DNA from: Stachybotrys elegans
Taxonomy: Eukaryota > Ascomycota > Sordariomycetes > Hypocreales > Stachybotryaceae
Assembly: GCA_020746835.1 (NCBI GenBank)
Contig: JAGPNK010000010.1
Location: 1,612,001-1,676,000 of the forward strand
Length of the DNA: 64,000 nt
Direction of reading: 5' to 3'
Within the stretch, counting starts at the first letter, position 1, and each line of letters begins with the position of its first letter. Shown one piece after another: positions 1 to 11,957 of the stretch. The notes below the pieces were generated by a model. It saw only the letters and a list, made by a program, of their open reading frames with translations. It did not search any database and was not told the DNA's origin. The position numbers were made by a program, and so were the translations under genes.

Positions 1-862
1 TCTGTCCACTTGAACCCTTGGGATCTATTGAAATCGAAAGGTGGTCCGGTGCACGAAGGAGCAATACGAGTTATCCGACATTTGTTAATCGATAATGGAT
101 CCCACTCTAACCAATCATGAGCTATTTTCAACCATTATCAGGTTAGCTCACATCTCATCGTATTTCGCTATTCTGGCCCACTATTATGCGGTTGAGGGTC
201 ATTACGATGTTGATACTAGCATATAAGTAAAGGTCAGGATCTGGGCTGCCAGTGACCTTCATTCGGTCGCCGGGGAAAGTGACCCTTCACCTTCTGGACG
301 GCTATATTCAATCGGTACCATTTAATTTCTGACGAATCTCACAAGGAAACTATCATCTTATGCCAATACTGTACTGTTTCCTGTACAAAAGGTTGACGGA
401 GCCAGGGCCTTAGAAAGAACTTCAACAAGCTCATCCAATCAGGGTTTGTTTATGTTGGGAGACCTTTCAGACATAGTATGTATGTAATAAGGCTTAGATA
501 TCACAAAAATATGATAGAGGTCTACCACGGCCAGCTGAAACGAGGCTGGTCTTTCGGTCGCAGCCTCCTTGGCATTTGGTGAAGAGACTGCACGATGCCT
601 AACTGTTTCCCTTCAAGTTCAAGCCTATGGTGGATATTTAATATTGCATGCAGCCTGTAGAAACATTGCATTTCTATTCACCATGAGGAGTAATGAGTGT
701 TGAGATGTCTCTTGACCATATATTACCCAACAAGTATAGCATGCCTTCTTCTACTCGGAGCGAGTTGCATAAATGCCCTCATGACTACTGCCTATCAGTT
801 CCTTAAATATAGACACAGCACCGGATGTACCAAGGCTGTTGATTCACATCGTTCTGCAGACT
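1..862. other. No gene recognised (left edge)
   Basis: I see only short chance reading frames and no conserved motif. One 66-codon frame at 697-897 lacks recognisable features and overlaps the end of the next gene. The stretch presumably holds the 3' flank of the transcription factor gene. Confidence 0.5.
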
Positions 863-2468
863 CTATGCTATACATAAATCCAATCCATGTTTCCTGAGTA
901 TCAGATTCAACCCATACGGGCCATACGCGCGAGGATCCGGGTCATCCCATAACAACTGTAGCGCGTCAATGAACTTCTTGACGTGCCACATGTCACACCA
1001 CTCTTCCCGTGCCTCGTTAGCATATTGTCTCTGTTGTTCAGGTTCTGTCAAGCAAGAACCACCGATGAGGAGTGGCCATAACAGAGTTGCCGAATAAACC
1101 TTGTCCACAATGTTCTCCATGCAACCGAACAGGATCATGATGTGCTGTTCTATGGCACACAAAACATTAGCATCAGACACCAAAGAGCCTTGAAGTGCTG
1201 TAGCAAGGAAGATGGACAAGGCTTGTCGTAAAATCTCTGCTGCATTGCGTTTATGCCTCCACTCTGTGATTGTTTCCCCTTGGAGGCGTGGTGGCATTTC
1301 CCAGCATACAATTCGCTGATACAGGTCTTCGTACGTCTTCCTCAAAGGTAAGCTCGGCTTCCGGTAGGTTTTTGATTCCTGTTCTTCTGCAAGCCGTCGC
1401 GATGCAAGTTGACATATCTCGGGGGTAAGCTGGAACAGCTCATGGCCGCCCGCGAACAGAACACCAAACGTGGGGAAGAGTTCCATCTCCTTCATTGTCA
1501 ATCCTGGTAGCGGGAGCTCCACGTGTTTAAGCTCTTGAGCCTTGAAGCTTGTAACGGTATTGCTAAAGGCGAGGTACATGTAGATCTCGATGCTGAATCC
1601 AAATGATTGAGAGTTGAGGTCAGGAGCTACATGGCGGTCGGTAGGGAGTCCTGATTTGAGGAGCTCTGTGATCAAGTAGCGGCTGGCGCGGAGATGTGTA
1701 AGCATTACATCTTGTGTCTCAGCCGAAATCGCCTGCATTAAGCATCACCAATCAGATCCCGTATTTCCCAATATTGTGTTACTGCTGACCCACCTCGTAA
1801 TGGCATGCCACAAGAAGAATACGCAAAAGCCTTTCAGTTTTCTCCAAGTCACCGTGCTTGAAGGTCGAAAACTCTCTCCGCAGACCAGTAATTAGCTTCG
1901 AATAATGCATATTCCTAGCATGGACGAGTTGGGCACTGTCAGGCCGTCTGCACGTCAGGTGAGCTCCGCCCAGTGCCAGCAATCCATGCATGAGCAGATC
2001 ATCAGAAACACCGAGAGGTATCAGAATGGTGAGAAAAGGATTGTCATGGAGCGGTCTCATGGCGAAGCGGCCCGCCGTCTCGCTGAGGTAGTGGCTGAGG
2101 AGCATCCCGGAGTCCGTCGTGAGCTCCGAAGGCCGCACCACCCCACCATGCAAAGGCGACAGAGCAGGATGGGGAGAAGTAACCATTACTGATCCATCCT
2201 CGTTTACCTTCTCTGTTGAGATGGACAGGGTAACGTTGATTGGCCACTTGCAGGTCAGGTGGTTACGACGGCAGCCTGCACAGCGCGGCTTGACCTCATC
2301 ACACTTCTTCTTCCGCGAGCGACATGTCAGACAGCCCGTGCGGGTCCGTAAGTGGCGTAGTCTTTCACCAGACCGCATTCTTTTATGCTGCTTTGAGAAT
2401 GTCGGTGCCGTAAGCCGGAGGGTGTGTGCTGGGTGAGGAGAGCGAGCTCTGGTGAATCGGCCAGTCAA
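863..2468 (-). CDS. Zn(II)2Cys6 fungal transcription factor
   Basis: Two exons, 2468-1794 and 1732-863, with a 61-bp intron (donor GTGGGT, acceptor ATGCAG) that keeps the frame and gives 514 residues. Residues 46-75 hold a GAL4-type binuclear zinc cluster with spacing C-X2-C-X6-C-X6-C-X2-C-X6-C, preceded by a basic arm. The rest is helical and matches the general pattern of the fungal-specific regulatory region found in C6 factors, without any further motif I can name. A shorter start at Met31 (2378) is possible, because residues 1-30 look like low-complexity leader. Such proteins bind CGG-type half sites in the nucleus. The gene is divergent from the amine oxidase with 358 bp between the start codons, so it may regulate that gene; this is inferred from position only. 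Confidence 0.88.
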
Positions 2469-2826
2469 AAGGCGGTTGTGAGCTGACGTGGACGTGCGGG
2501 CAGTGCCACAGCGCGTTTAGAACCATGTAGAGCGCGGTTGGAAGAATAGGATCATCTTCCCTGTTATGGTTGCCAAGACACCATCGGCCAGCCGTGATTC
2601 TGCCCCTCACGCCCGCGGACGCCGAGCATGTTGAAGTCAAACGTGATGGCTGTGAAGAAGTACAGACTGGGAAAACAGATATTCACATGGACACGTTCAG
2701 AATAATGAAGGATGGTAGGTATAAGTAGAACACGGAAGCCATCACCATGTCACCCTTATCACCACGGCTTCTTTCATTCATACAGAACCTACATCAACAC
2801 CACAAGTTAATCATTCGCCCTCAATC
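2469..2826. promoter_or_regulatory. Divergent promoter region, C6 factor / amine oxidase
   Basis: This 358-bp stretch separates the two divergent start codons. A TATA-like element, TATAAGTA at about 2720-2727, lies some 105 bp upstream of the amine oxidase ATG. It would serve the plus-strand gene. No operator could be assigned by eye. Confidence 0.45.
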
Positions 2827-4543
2827 ATGAGAACTTCATCTACGCAATACGTTGCCCTTCTGAGCTTCTTAGCCCTAGGACCTTCCCCCCTCCTTGCCAA
2901 TCCAACAGCTGGAAGGCAGATTAACCTCATTCGCAGCAGGCCATGGACTTCAAGCGACAGCTATTTGGCCGAGACATCTGACACTCCTCCCCAGGATCTG
3001 CCAGAGACGCCAACGGACGTCGATGTCATCATAATTGGCGGTGGGTTTAGTGGGTTGATGTCTGCATATCGCCTGCAACAAGCCGGCCTCACAACTGTGG
3101 TCCTAGAAGCCAAGAACGCAATTGGTGGGCGATCACGCTCGCAGCGTCTTGGCAATGGCACCGGCATCATTGAGATGGGTGCTACATGGATCAACAACAT
3201 AACCCAGCCCAAGGTGTATGCTCTGACTGAGTTGTTTGGGCTGGAGACGACTCCTCAGTACGTCGAAGGAGACTTCATCTTCCAGGGCGTTGACGGACAT
3301 GTGCGCAGGCTTGACGGGCCCAGTCCATCACTCACTGTAGGCATAAATTCTTTTTGCTCGTCTCTTTCAAATACTCATTCATCTATTAATAGGCCGGAAA
3401 CCCTATTGATGCCGATCACGAGGCTGCATTGCTATTTCTTATGGACCAAGCCTCGAAGCGCATCAATATCCGCGACTTTGATAGCTTCCCAGCCGAGCAA
3501 GACGTCTCGCTTGTTGAATGGGTCCGTATGCAAGGTCTTTGGAACAACTCTCACGTACAAGGCTCCGTGAATATGTTGTCCAGCGCACTCGTAGGTCGTG
3601 GACCGCACGAAGTCGGAGCTCACTACTTGATGGACTACATCATCTCAGGTGGCGGACTGTTGGAGTTGAATTCAGAGGATGAAAGGGGGGCTCAATACTT
3701 GAAGGTCAAGAATGGTATGCACACCTACAATTCGGTTCGAAAGAACTGCCTGGGGATGGATTGGACTAATCGCAAATAGGCACGACATCCATCGCCGTTG
3801 GCCTCGCGAGCGCCATGAGTCCAGGCAGTGTGCTTATCAACTCTCCAGTTAGCCGCATCACTCAATGCAGAGATCTGGCGGTGGTGACAACCGAGGCCGG
3901 GCAGCAGTTCAAGGGGAAGAAGGTCATCCTCGCCATTCCCACGAATACGTACGCCGATATTGAATTTGTGCCTCCCTTGCCCAAAGATAAAGCCACGGTT
4001 GTATATAACACGAAGCCCGGCATCTATGCCAAAGCCATCATCTCCTACGCTGAGCCTTGGTGGAGAAGCGCGGGCATCGTTGGAAAGATGACTTCACATA
4101 TCGGCCCTGTGTGCTTCACGTGGGATACTTCAGATCCTTCCGCGTCTCAATACAGCCTGGCTATCTTTGTTTCCGGCGATATAGCCACCCGCTGGCACGC
4201 CCTTCCTGGGCCAGAGAGAACAAGCAGTATTCTTGGGCACTTGGCAGTTCTCGTCGGCAAGGATCTTGCAGACTACGCGCTCAGCCCGGTAGAAGTCAAC
4301 ATTGCCGAGTGGACGAAGGAGGAGTATATTGGCGGCGGGCCTACCAGTGTCTTGGGCCCAGGCATGCTTCGTCAGCATGGCGAGGCCCTCCGACGACCGT
4401 TTGGGAATCTGCACTTTGGTGGAGGTGAGATGGCCTATGAGTGGAAGGGATATCTGGAGGGTGCTGTTAGAGCAGGTGAAAGAGCTGCTGACGAGGTTAT
4501 GCGCTCTCTTGGACTCGGTGAGCTGGAGGGCAGAGATATCTAA
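2827..4543 (+). CDS. Secreted flavin monoamine oxidase
   Basis: Three exons, 2827-3336, 3393-3714 and 3780-4543, with introns of 56 and 65 bp and phases that close exactly; 531 residues. The N-terminus is a probable signal peptide with a hydrophobic core ending near Ala24. It is followed by the dinucleotide-binding motif of FAD oxidases, IIIGGGFSG, at about residue 74, and by GGRSRS further on. The C-terminal block with HFGGGEMAYEWKGYLEGAV is the typical flavin-contacting end of the amine oxidase family. These enzymes oxidise primary amines to aldehydes, releasing ammonia and hydrogen peroxide. The cysteine that binds FAD covalently in mammalian MAO is not seen, so FAD is probably non-covalent as in fungal MAO-N. 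The substrate cannot be told. A decayed partial copy lies at about 30.7-31.0 kb. Confidence 0.9.
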
Positions 4544-5005
4544 GGGATAGCGCTGCTGTTTCGGCCCTACCTTTAGGCCTTTACATGTTCATTTGTAGCA
4601 TGAGCACAATGGCCGTTTTATCTGGTCTAACCTGAGCCCAGATGGCAATGTTGGACATCTTTCTTCGCATTTTCGGTCATCTTTTCACATGCCTTTAGCA
4701 ATTGTAATTACTACATGTAAACAATGTAAAGCATACATCCTAAACTCACCCCTCATTGGCAAGATACACCATCTACCGTTCATTTCGGGTAGAAGCACAG
4801 GCAAATGCCTCTCCACTGGCTTATGGAGGCTGACCAGGCTGTCCCTCTTGGTTGAGACATTGGATGCATGCACTTGCAAAGCTAGTGGGATATATCTGGG
4901 GCATCTATTTCCATGACTTAATTGCTATGCACGACATCACTGGGTGAAACAAGGCTTACACGTAATAATATTCTGTGTCAAGACAGGGATTGTATTTAGT
5001 TGCGG
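4544..5005. other. Convergent 3' intergenic region
   Basis: The stop codons of the amine oxidase (plus) and the SDR (minus) face each other here. I see only 3' flanking sequence; the frames of 60-76 codons inside it have no recognisable content. Confidence 0.5.
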
Positions 5006-5950
5006 CTATCGGACAAAGGCACCGCCTCCACTGGCACTCATCACGTTACCCGTCATCCATCCACTCTCGGGAAGACAAGCCACACCCACAACACCGGCCA
5101 CCTCTTCCAGATAGCCAGGACGACCACCGATACTCTGGGCCAAGTCGAGCACCTCTTGGCCATCAACGCCAGGGCGAGCCTTGGCCAAGGGCGTCAGGAT
5201 GTTGAAGGGTCGCAGAGCCTCTCGCACCTCGTCTGGCAGTCCAGAGTAGAGGCCAGTGTCCATGGGGCCGGGACAGACACAGTTTACGGTAGCCCTCTCG
5301 GCAAGCTCCCGAGCCCACACGCGGGTCATAGCCTCGAGAGCACCCTTGGTGCCGGCATACGAGGTTTGCCACCAGACACCCCACGTAGTTGTGGCGCTGG
5401 AAATGTTGACGATTCGCCCAGAGCGGTCGTTGGGCAGGAATGGGATGGCAGCCTTAATGAGCAGAGCAGGTGCTCGGCAGTTGAGGTTAAAGGTAGCTTG
5501 GAAGAGGTCAAGGTCCAGATCGCATAGGGACTGCGCGTTGACGGTAGCGGCATTGTTGACAATTATGTCAATCTGGAAGCGGCCCGAGGCGTCTGTGAAA
5601 TGAGCCTTGGCTGCATCGACAACCTTCTGTGGGCCGTCGACGGTGCTGAGATCGACCTGAACGGGCAGAGCCTTCACGTTGTACTTGGTCTCGAAGCTCT
5701 TGGCCAACGCCTCGGCCGCAGGAGTGGAACCCTCAGTGGCATAGTTGATGACGACGTTGGCACCTCTGCTGGCAAAGTGCTCAGCGGCAGCGGCTCCGAA
5801 GCCTGGAGGGTGCAGTCACTGGTCAGCACGATGTGGGCTTGGTGATTCTAGACCCTGGAAGCGAGTAATGTCCAGCGAAGGGTACGTACTTCGTGATGCT
5901 CCAGTGACAATGGCAAGCTTGCCGTCAAAAACCCTGTGAGGAGGAGACAT
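5006..5950 (-). CDS. Short-chain dehydrogenase/reductase (SDR)
   Basis: Two exons, 5950-5890 (61 nt) and 5802-5006, with an 87-bp intron starting GTACGT, give 285 residues. The short first exon supplies the nucleotide-binding start, with TGASR at its end; splicing gives TGASRSFG, a variant of the classical TGxxxGxG in which the middle glycine is serine. Also visible are NNAA in the central strand, the catalytic Ser region (NISSATTTWG) and the active-site YAGTK, matching YxxxK. This is a classical NAD(P)(H)-dependent oxidoreductase that acts on carbonyl/alcohol substrates; the substrate is unknown. It ends tail to tail with the amine oxidase. It could process an aldehyde made by that enzyme, but the amine oxidase looks secreted and no signal peptide is visible here, so this link is weak. 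Confidence 0.9.
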
Positions 5951-7473
5951 TTTGTATGAGGGAGCTGGGATTGGATATGGTAAGAGTAGGATGTTTGGAT
6001 AATTGGGAAATGACTCGAGGCCGATGCAATGTTCTTATTGTTATTACGAAGTTCCGACAGGCAGGTCCACCCATGACTTGGGATTCAGAGCATATGCAAG
6101 CAAGCCTGGTCTCGCTTCGACGTTGCGGGACGTTTCACGGCGGTCAGGGGGCAAATAAGGCCGTTTATGGACTCTCATTCGTTGGGTATCCTTAACCGAC
6201 ATGCTGGGCCTGGGTGAAGCCATGGAATTGCATTGAAAAGGATTCGGCACAGGGGGGGCGATTACTGTACATACATGTCTACTCGGTAGGTGGAAGATAT
6301 GCGAAACTCCCTCAGCAGACCGCTATTCCGAGACTGGTCCTTGGCTGGTGGGTTCCGCCTCCGAAGCTGGCGGGGATGGACGTTGCAAGTTCTTGTGTGG
6401 CGATCACAATGTCGTCTGACAGTTTGAGGATAACTTGTTCCAGCGAGGGGTCCCAGGGGGATGCGCCATCCGGTCCCGGTTAACATGGGAGTTTCGGGGC
6501 AAGGGACGGATGCTGGAGGCCGGTCCTCCCCGCCCGCCCTTGAACCCCCGTCAAGCCTGTCTGCCCTGTCTATATGAAAACCCACCACGAAGTAAAGCAC
6601 ACGCTAAGAGACGGCAAGGACGATCGTTTGGAAAAGCTGGTTGCGTGTCCGCCAAACCCATGGATGTGGGGATCTTGCTACATACCGTACACAAGCATAC
6701 GTATTGCGTGTATTGCGGTTAAACGGAGATTATGCGATAGTGGAAATGATCTTCCCAGGTGGACTCCTACCCACACCATTGTTTTTATGGAACTCTTCCG
6801 TAATTCGGCAATTCGGATATGTACACGTCGTCTGGGGAGCCCCCGGGGCAGTCGAGGAGACGTTGAGCACAAATCCACGCCTCCTTTTGCATGACATGCT
6901 CGCCTGGCCTCGGGCACATTGCAACGGCCCAACCATGTCCTGTACTTCGTGATCCAAGAAATTTCCTTGTTTCGAAAGTCCCTGTGCGAGCAAGGAGGCG
7001 AGTTAAGATCAGCGCCTCGCCGAAGTGCCAAGCGGGCGGCTCAGTACAGAGCGAGAGCCAGAGAGCACTCACAAGCCACAAGTTCATCTCGCATATCCGT
7101 GCCTGAAGAGCTTCAAGAGAAAGACTCGAAGGCTGCCGTGCTGATCGCTATGCCCTGCTCCCATCCATCTGTCTGCCAGGTTCCTCCCTGTTCTGCAGTT
7201 ACATAACTAAGTAACCGGGTTGCCGTAAACTGTGGTAGGTTCATCGCGTCAACAGACAACATGGATCCGTAGCCCTTAAGTAGTGGGAAGTTCTTTGCCA
7301 GCATCATCTCGAGTTCCTTTTCCTCATCGTGGTCTACTCTTTTCTTCGTATGTCGTTATTCTAGTCGGCAGTGGTCCGCATTTCCTTCGCCGAGAACAGA
7401 AAAGCAACGCAAAGCCGGTTCTTTCTTTGCCTAGTTGTGTTTTAGAAAACGGAGGGGGAAAAAATCAGCAAAC
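5951..7473. other. Intergenic, no gene recognised
   Basis: About 1.5 kb between the SDR start and the rhodopsin-domain gene. Several overlapping frames of 60-117 codons exist on both strands, none with a recognisable domain, signal peptide or consistent splicing. It must contain the promoters of both flanking genes. Confidence 0.5.
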
Positions 7474-8789
7474 ATGGTGGCGGCTACCTCAGTTGACATG
7501 GCCGTGGCCACGTTGGTCTTGCTTGTATTCGACATTGTCACCTTGGTGATGCGGTTTTGGATCCGAATACAGCGAGCAGCTTGGGGGCAAGACGACTGGG
7601 CCATGGTGGCAACCCTTGTACGTCTTGGATCAAGGCTCTGATCCGGAGAAAATCCTGCTGACTCCGTGTAGCCCGTGTGGATTGTTTCGCAGGTCGGCAT
7701 GATTGGGATGGCGTGGAGCGGAGTTGGACAGCTCGACTCTACTCTCTCGCCACGGCAGGTCTCGAACTCGTTGTTTGTGCGTCGACAGCCCAACGCATGT
7801 CGGTGTTTGGACTGACATTGATCGCAGTGGTTTTACGTCTTCCAAGAGTTCTGGTGCTTCACACTCGTCACGCTCAAGTGGTGCCTCGGCTTCACATTGC
7901 TTCGCATTGCCAACGACACGCGATGGGTCAAGATAGTCATCTACGTCTGTCTCTTCCTCGTTACGACGTGCACTGGAGGTACTGGCATGTACCTGTTCTT
8001 CCAGTGTACCCCGGTTGAGTACGCCATCATTGCTTTGCAGCCGGCGGTTTCGCGTTTCTAACAACCCCTACAGGAAGAACTGGCACCCCGAGCTCGAGGG
8101 TACCTGTCAGCCTCGGGAGATCCAGACTGCGTTGTCCTTTCTCGTCGCCGCTGTGTCCATCACGACGGATTGGATCTTTGCCGTTCTGCCCATTGCGCTT
8201 GTGTGGAGGCTCCAAATGCCCATGCGTGTCAAGGCCTCGGTTGCTGGATTGCTCGGCCTGGGTTTCTTGTAAGTCCCGGCATCTCTGTGGGCGCTGCTCT
8301 CGACAAAGAAGAAGACTAATCACTAGTAGCGCTTCTGTTGCACCCATCGTACGACTGCGATACCTCCTCCTCATGAACGACAGCTCCCGATTCCTTCAAG
8401 CCCTCGGTATCATCCTGGCATGGGCCCAAGCCGAAGTCGGTATCGGCATTCTCGTCGCCAACCTCCCCGCATGCAGACCTCTCTTCGAACGATTCATGTC
8501 GCGCATCCTCGGCTCGCATAACAAGTCGAACAAGGGTGCTACCGATAACGCCGCCAAGAGCAGCTACCTCGAGCTGGGAGAGCGCAGCCTGAGCAAGAAG
8601 CACACAACCAAGGCCAGCCACTCTGGCATCGAAACGCGAATCTATGGAAGGGGATTAGATGGAACCGACAGTGACAGCCTGCGAGACGACGAAAGCCAGA
8701 AAAAGATGGTTGGCAAGGGTCACAGTGGCATCCGCGTCCAACATGACTTCGACATGGAGGTTGAGGTTGGGCCTGGTGTTGCTAGGTAA
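7474..8789 (+). CDS. Rhodopsin-domain (PTH11/SAT4-like) integral membrane protein
   Basis: Five exons: 7474-7617, 7693-7776, 7828-8018, 8074-8268 and 8330-8789; 357 residues, all phases consistent. The last acceptor could instead be three bases earlier, adding one residue. Hydrophobic segments begin at residue 8 and recur about seven times. Family marks are the GQDDW motif after the first helix, the cysteine of CTPVE, the pair ending in GTCQ, and the SVAPIVRLRYL segment. The last 100 residues form a hydrophilic cytoplasmic tail rich in Ser, Lys and Asp. Members of this large fungal family sit in the plasma membrane; Pth11 of Magnaporthe senses surface cues. This protein lacks the N-terminal CFEM domain found in Pth11 itself, so no particular role can be claimed. 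Confidence 0.85.
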
Positions 8790-9609
8790 CCACTGACCCA
8801 ATGACGGAATACGAACATGCCTTGGGCGATGGTAATGCCGAATCCGAAGCGCCCTGATATCCAGGATACGACGATACTCTTTGCTTGTAGAATAAGGGTG
8901 TATTAGGCCATTTTCAGGCTCTATCAAAACATAGGCTGTGCCAGAATTGACCACAAATTAAGACTAAATCGCCACAGCGGCGCGTGAAAATCTAACAGGA
9001 GTACGGAAGACGGGGAATATGGAAGGAAGTAAGACATGATATTGAAACGGTGTGGGAGGAATGTTGTACGTGCATGCTGCGGCTCCACGGTCTCGGTAAC
9101 TGAGCCGAGACAAGATATGCTCGGTTCAATAAAGTTGGCAAGTCCAAGTGCGAATGAACCCTTTTTATGATCATGCACATCAGTTGTTATTTAACAGAGC
9201 TGTATAAATTGTGCACCAAAATCGTTGGTCGTCCGGTCGCATCGTTTCATATATACGATGACCCGATATAACGGAGACGTAGATCATGCCTGCATCATGT
9301 TGCATCAATAGTGCCGTCAGCTATACCAACCAGATATATAGGTATATTTCACAGCCGCATACTGACAGGGTTCCATATACTTCATCAAGCAACTTGGAGG
9401 GCCCAACCTGCCCTTTGCTGTACTATGAAATATCGACTTAACCTCCAGAGATCTAAGGACAAGTGATGGTAAATAACTTCATGCGTCAATGAGCCAATCA
9501 ATATACATAACTAATCATCATATATACAAAACCCCCCACATACAAATATATACGAGCAAACATGTACAAAAGAAAGCGGCACCTCGAGACACTACACACC
9601 GAATCCTCT
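8790..9609. other. Convergent intergenic region
   Basis: The 3' ends of the membrane protein gene and the lysozyme-like gene face each other. The sequence is moderately AT-rich, with many ATATA tracts between 9240 and 9550. No gene was recognised. Confidence 0.5.
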
Positions 9610-10323
9610 CTAGCAGCCTCGGGGAGCAAAGGTCCAGCCGGTAAGACGGTTCGCGACATCGGCAGCGTAGCACCTGGTGCTGGTAAAAGGGTTGTTGAGG
9701 TCAGCATAGTCGACGGATCCGCTGTTGTACATGCGCGCAGCAGCATAGACGGCCCGGCTGCCAGAGTTGCCCAGGACAGCCGAGGTGCGCTGCAGAGTCT
9801 GACGGAGGCCATCGCCGAATGGAGTGCCAGCCGTGCCGTCGCTAACCATCTCGAAAATCTCCGAGGTCGGGCAAGGGTTGATGCCAGCGCAGGAGCCGCC
9901 GCCGTTGTGCGACTGCATGAGCCCCGGGTTGACGACGCCGTTGTTGCTCGTGGGGGCGCGCACGCAGCCTCCCGTCTCCTGCATGATGACTGCGAGGACG
10001 AAGCGCCTGTCGACGCCCGTCTGGCCAGAGATGGTGTTGATGGCATTCTGGATGTCGTTGATCTCGTTGTCGCTGTTGTCAGCGCCCCATCCGTTCCAGC
10101 CGCAGGATCCGCGCATCAGGGGAACGTTGGCGTTCCAAAGTTCCTCCCAGCTGCCCCAGGAGTCCTGCGAGGGCCATCCAGCATTGATGGAGCCATCGCC
10201 CTGGTAGAAGATGTAGCGATCGGTAATGACCCTCTCGGAAGAAGTGTTGGTGGGTGCTGCTATAGGAAGAGAGGCAGCGAGGGCCGCCAAGGAGAGTGTA
10301 GCAAGTGCAAGCTTGGAGAACAT
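9610..10323 (-). CDS. Small secreted lysozyme-like (transglycosylase-fold) protein
   Basis: An intronless frame of 237 residues. The N-terminus is a clear signal peptide with cleavage near residue 18-20 (ASLPIAAP). The mature part contains VIMQETGGC, followed by a Gly/Asn-rich stretch with GLMQSHNGGG. This order, a Glu at the end of a helix and then GLMQ, recalls the catalytic Glu and GLMQ motif of the SLT/GH23 lysozyme fold. At least six cysteines suggest disulfide bonds outside the cell. If the fold is right, the protein would cleave peptidoglycan or a chitin-like glycan, as a secreted antibacterial or wall-acting enzyme. That activity is inference from a short motif, and the safe name is conserved secreted protein. 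A TATA box lies about 150 bp upstream. Confidence 0.75.
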   Translation of the reverse strand: MFSKLALATLSLAALAASLPIAAPTNTSSERVITDRYIFYQGDGSINAGWPSQDSWGSWEELWNANVPLMRGSCGWNGWGADNSDNEINDIQNAINTISGQTGVDRRFVLAVIMQETGGCVRAPTSNNGVVNPGLMQSHNGGGSCAGINPCPTSEIFEMVSDGTAGTPFGDGLRQTLQRTSAVLGNSGSRAVYAAARMYNSGSVDYADLNNPFTSTRCYAADVANRLTGWTFAPRGC

Positions 10324-11957
10324 GATGAAGGATAGAAGTGGGTGAAAAGGGCCCGAATGAAGACAAGGAGTGTGAGAAGATGAAGCTTGTTGGTGTTAAG
10401 GAATGACTGAGCTTGTTGTGCGTTGCTTGCTGCTTCCTTTCATCTCTTGTCCCGCCGAGGGAGTTCCTCCTTTATAGGCATGGACGGGCAGCGTGAGGCC
10501 GCTTGTGATGTCCAAGATGCCATGTTTGTGCCATCATGCGCAGCACCGTTCCATCCGCAAATGCCGTGTTTCCAGCTACCGTTTCGAGGTATTCCCTAGC
10601 TCCGGGCTCGTTATCCCCTTCGGATGGCTATGTTGGTGCGAGAGAACTGACACCTTCCTGATCGTAGCCCTGTAATCCGGCTCTGCCTGCGAGAGTCTTA
10701 TCGCGCTGTACGAATGACTCCAAGAGCCCTTCTAGGCAGACAGGTGGCACGGCGTATGCTCTGCCTTGCCGCTGGTCGGTTCGTGCCTTGCAGATGCGCT
10801 CCTGCATGACAGGCCGCGCGCATGGGGGCACCGAGCCAGGGTCAAGGTTCGTGACAGACGGCATGGATCGGATCCTCGCACCTTCTGCTTCAAGAAAGAT
10901 GTTCAGAAACAAGCTCCAAGCCCCATTCGATCACCATGTTCAATCGATCAGCTTCAAGGCGGATGGATCGTGGTACCGCGGAGAAGGAGTGCAAACGCCT
11001 GTAGCCTTATTTGGCATACTTGTTCGCGTTATCATGCCAGAGCATGCGCCGAGGTAGGGTAACGTTACAACAGGCCATTTGGATGGCTGGCCAGTTCGAG
11101 TGTGTGAGATGGACGATTTGGGAAGGCAAATGTCGGCGACAGATCGGTTGTCCGATCCTGCCGGAGACTAATCTTGTAGTAACCCCTGAAGCCTCTCAGT
11201 AGACGTACCGCTCCGCCATGTCTTCCATTCATCGCATGTTGAAATCAGGCTGAGTCGACTAGTTAAACCGGAAGTTGGCATTCTATCTCGGGCATGGCCG
11301 GTGTAGTGAACACCCAGGTGCCAGTGAGGAGGCATGATTGCATGTGTTAGCACACGCACACTTTTACAAACGGAACATGCCCCTGGCCCACACAGCTCAC
11401 CCTTATCCTAATGGTACTAAACCTGTGAGGGTGTGAAGTAGTAACGTATCGCCTCCGAATGTGCTTGAAGGGGATACCGGCAGTAACGCACATGCGTGGC
11501 AGCGATAAACGGGTTACGGTATGTTTCGCGCGATGATTGGGACGCGTCGACATACGTTACTCCTACGTTACAGACGACATGAAATGACTGCGGTGTCTGA
11601 GCCCCTGCTGCAAAAGGTGAAGTGGTGGACTAGATGAACAAGAACAAGTGGGATGCTTGTAAAACGAAACGGCCAGGGGCCAAACTGCTATCAAACCCGT
11701 CCGTTTTCGTACTGCTTGGTCATCAAAATTTATCTTGCATTGGCTTTCATTTTTACGTGTACATTGGGCGATAGGCTCTTAATTAGACTGTGTAATCGCA
11801 TGAATCACGCGATACTTCTTGACACTCTGCTGTAATGGGATAGAAATCCAATTTACTATCGTGTCTACGTTTAGGGGCATGACAAAGAAGAGAAACTCGT
11901 ATTTAACTAGCTGCAAATATGCTTCTTTGAATCTTTCCCCCTTACTTCCTCCTCTCC
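10324..11957. other. Intergenic, no gene recognised
   Basis: About 1.6 kb. The right part (11,640-11,940) is AT-richer than the left. Frames of 60-98 codons on both strands show no domain or plausible splicing. It carries the promoter of the lysozyme-like gene and the 3' flank of the NLR-like gene. Confidence 0.5.
10471..10476 (-). promoter_or_regulatory. TATA box of the lysozyme-like gene
   Basis: On the minus strand this reads TATAAA within CCTATAAAGG, about 150 bp before the ATG at 10323. The spacing allows a 5' leader of roughly 100 bases. Confidence 0.5.

Noticed and set aside
697..897. 66-codon frame at the left end
   Set aside because: No motif, no homology I recognise, and it overlaps the end of the C6 factor on the other strand.
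6200..7300. Cluster of overlapping frames on both strands
   Set aside because: All are short, mutually overlapping and without domains, as expected by chance in GC-balanced DNA.
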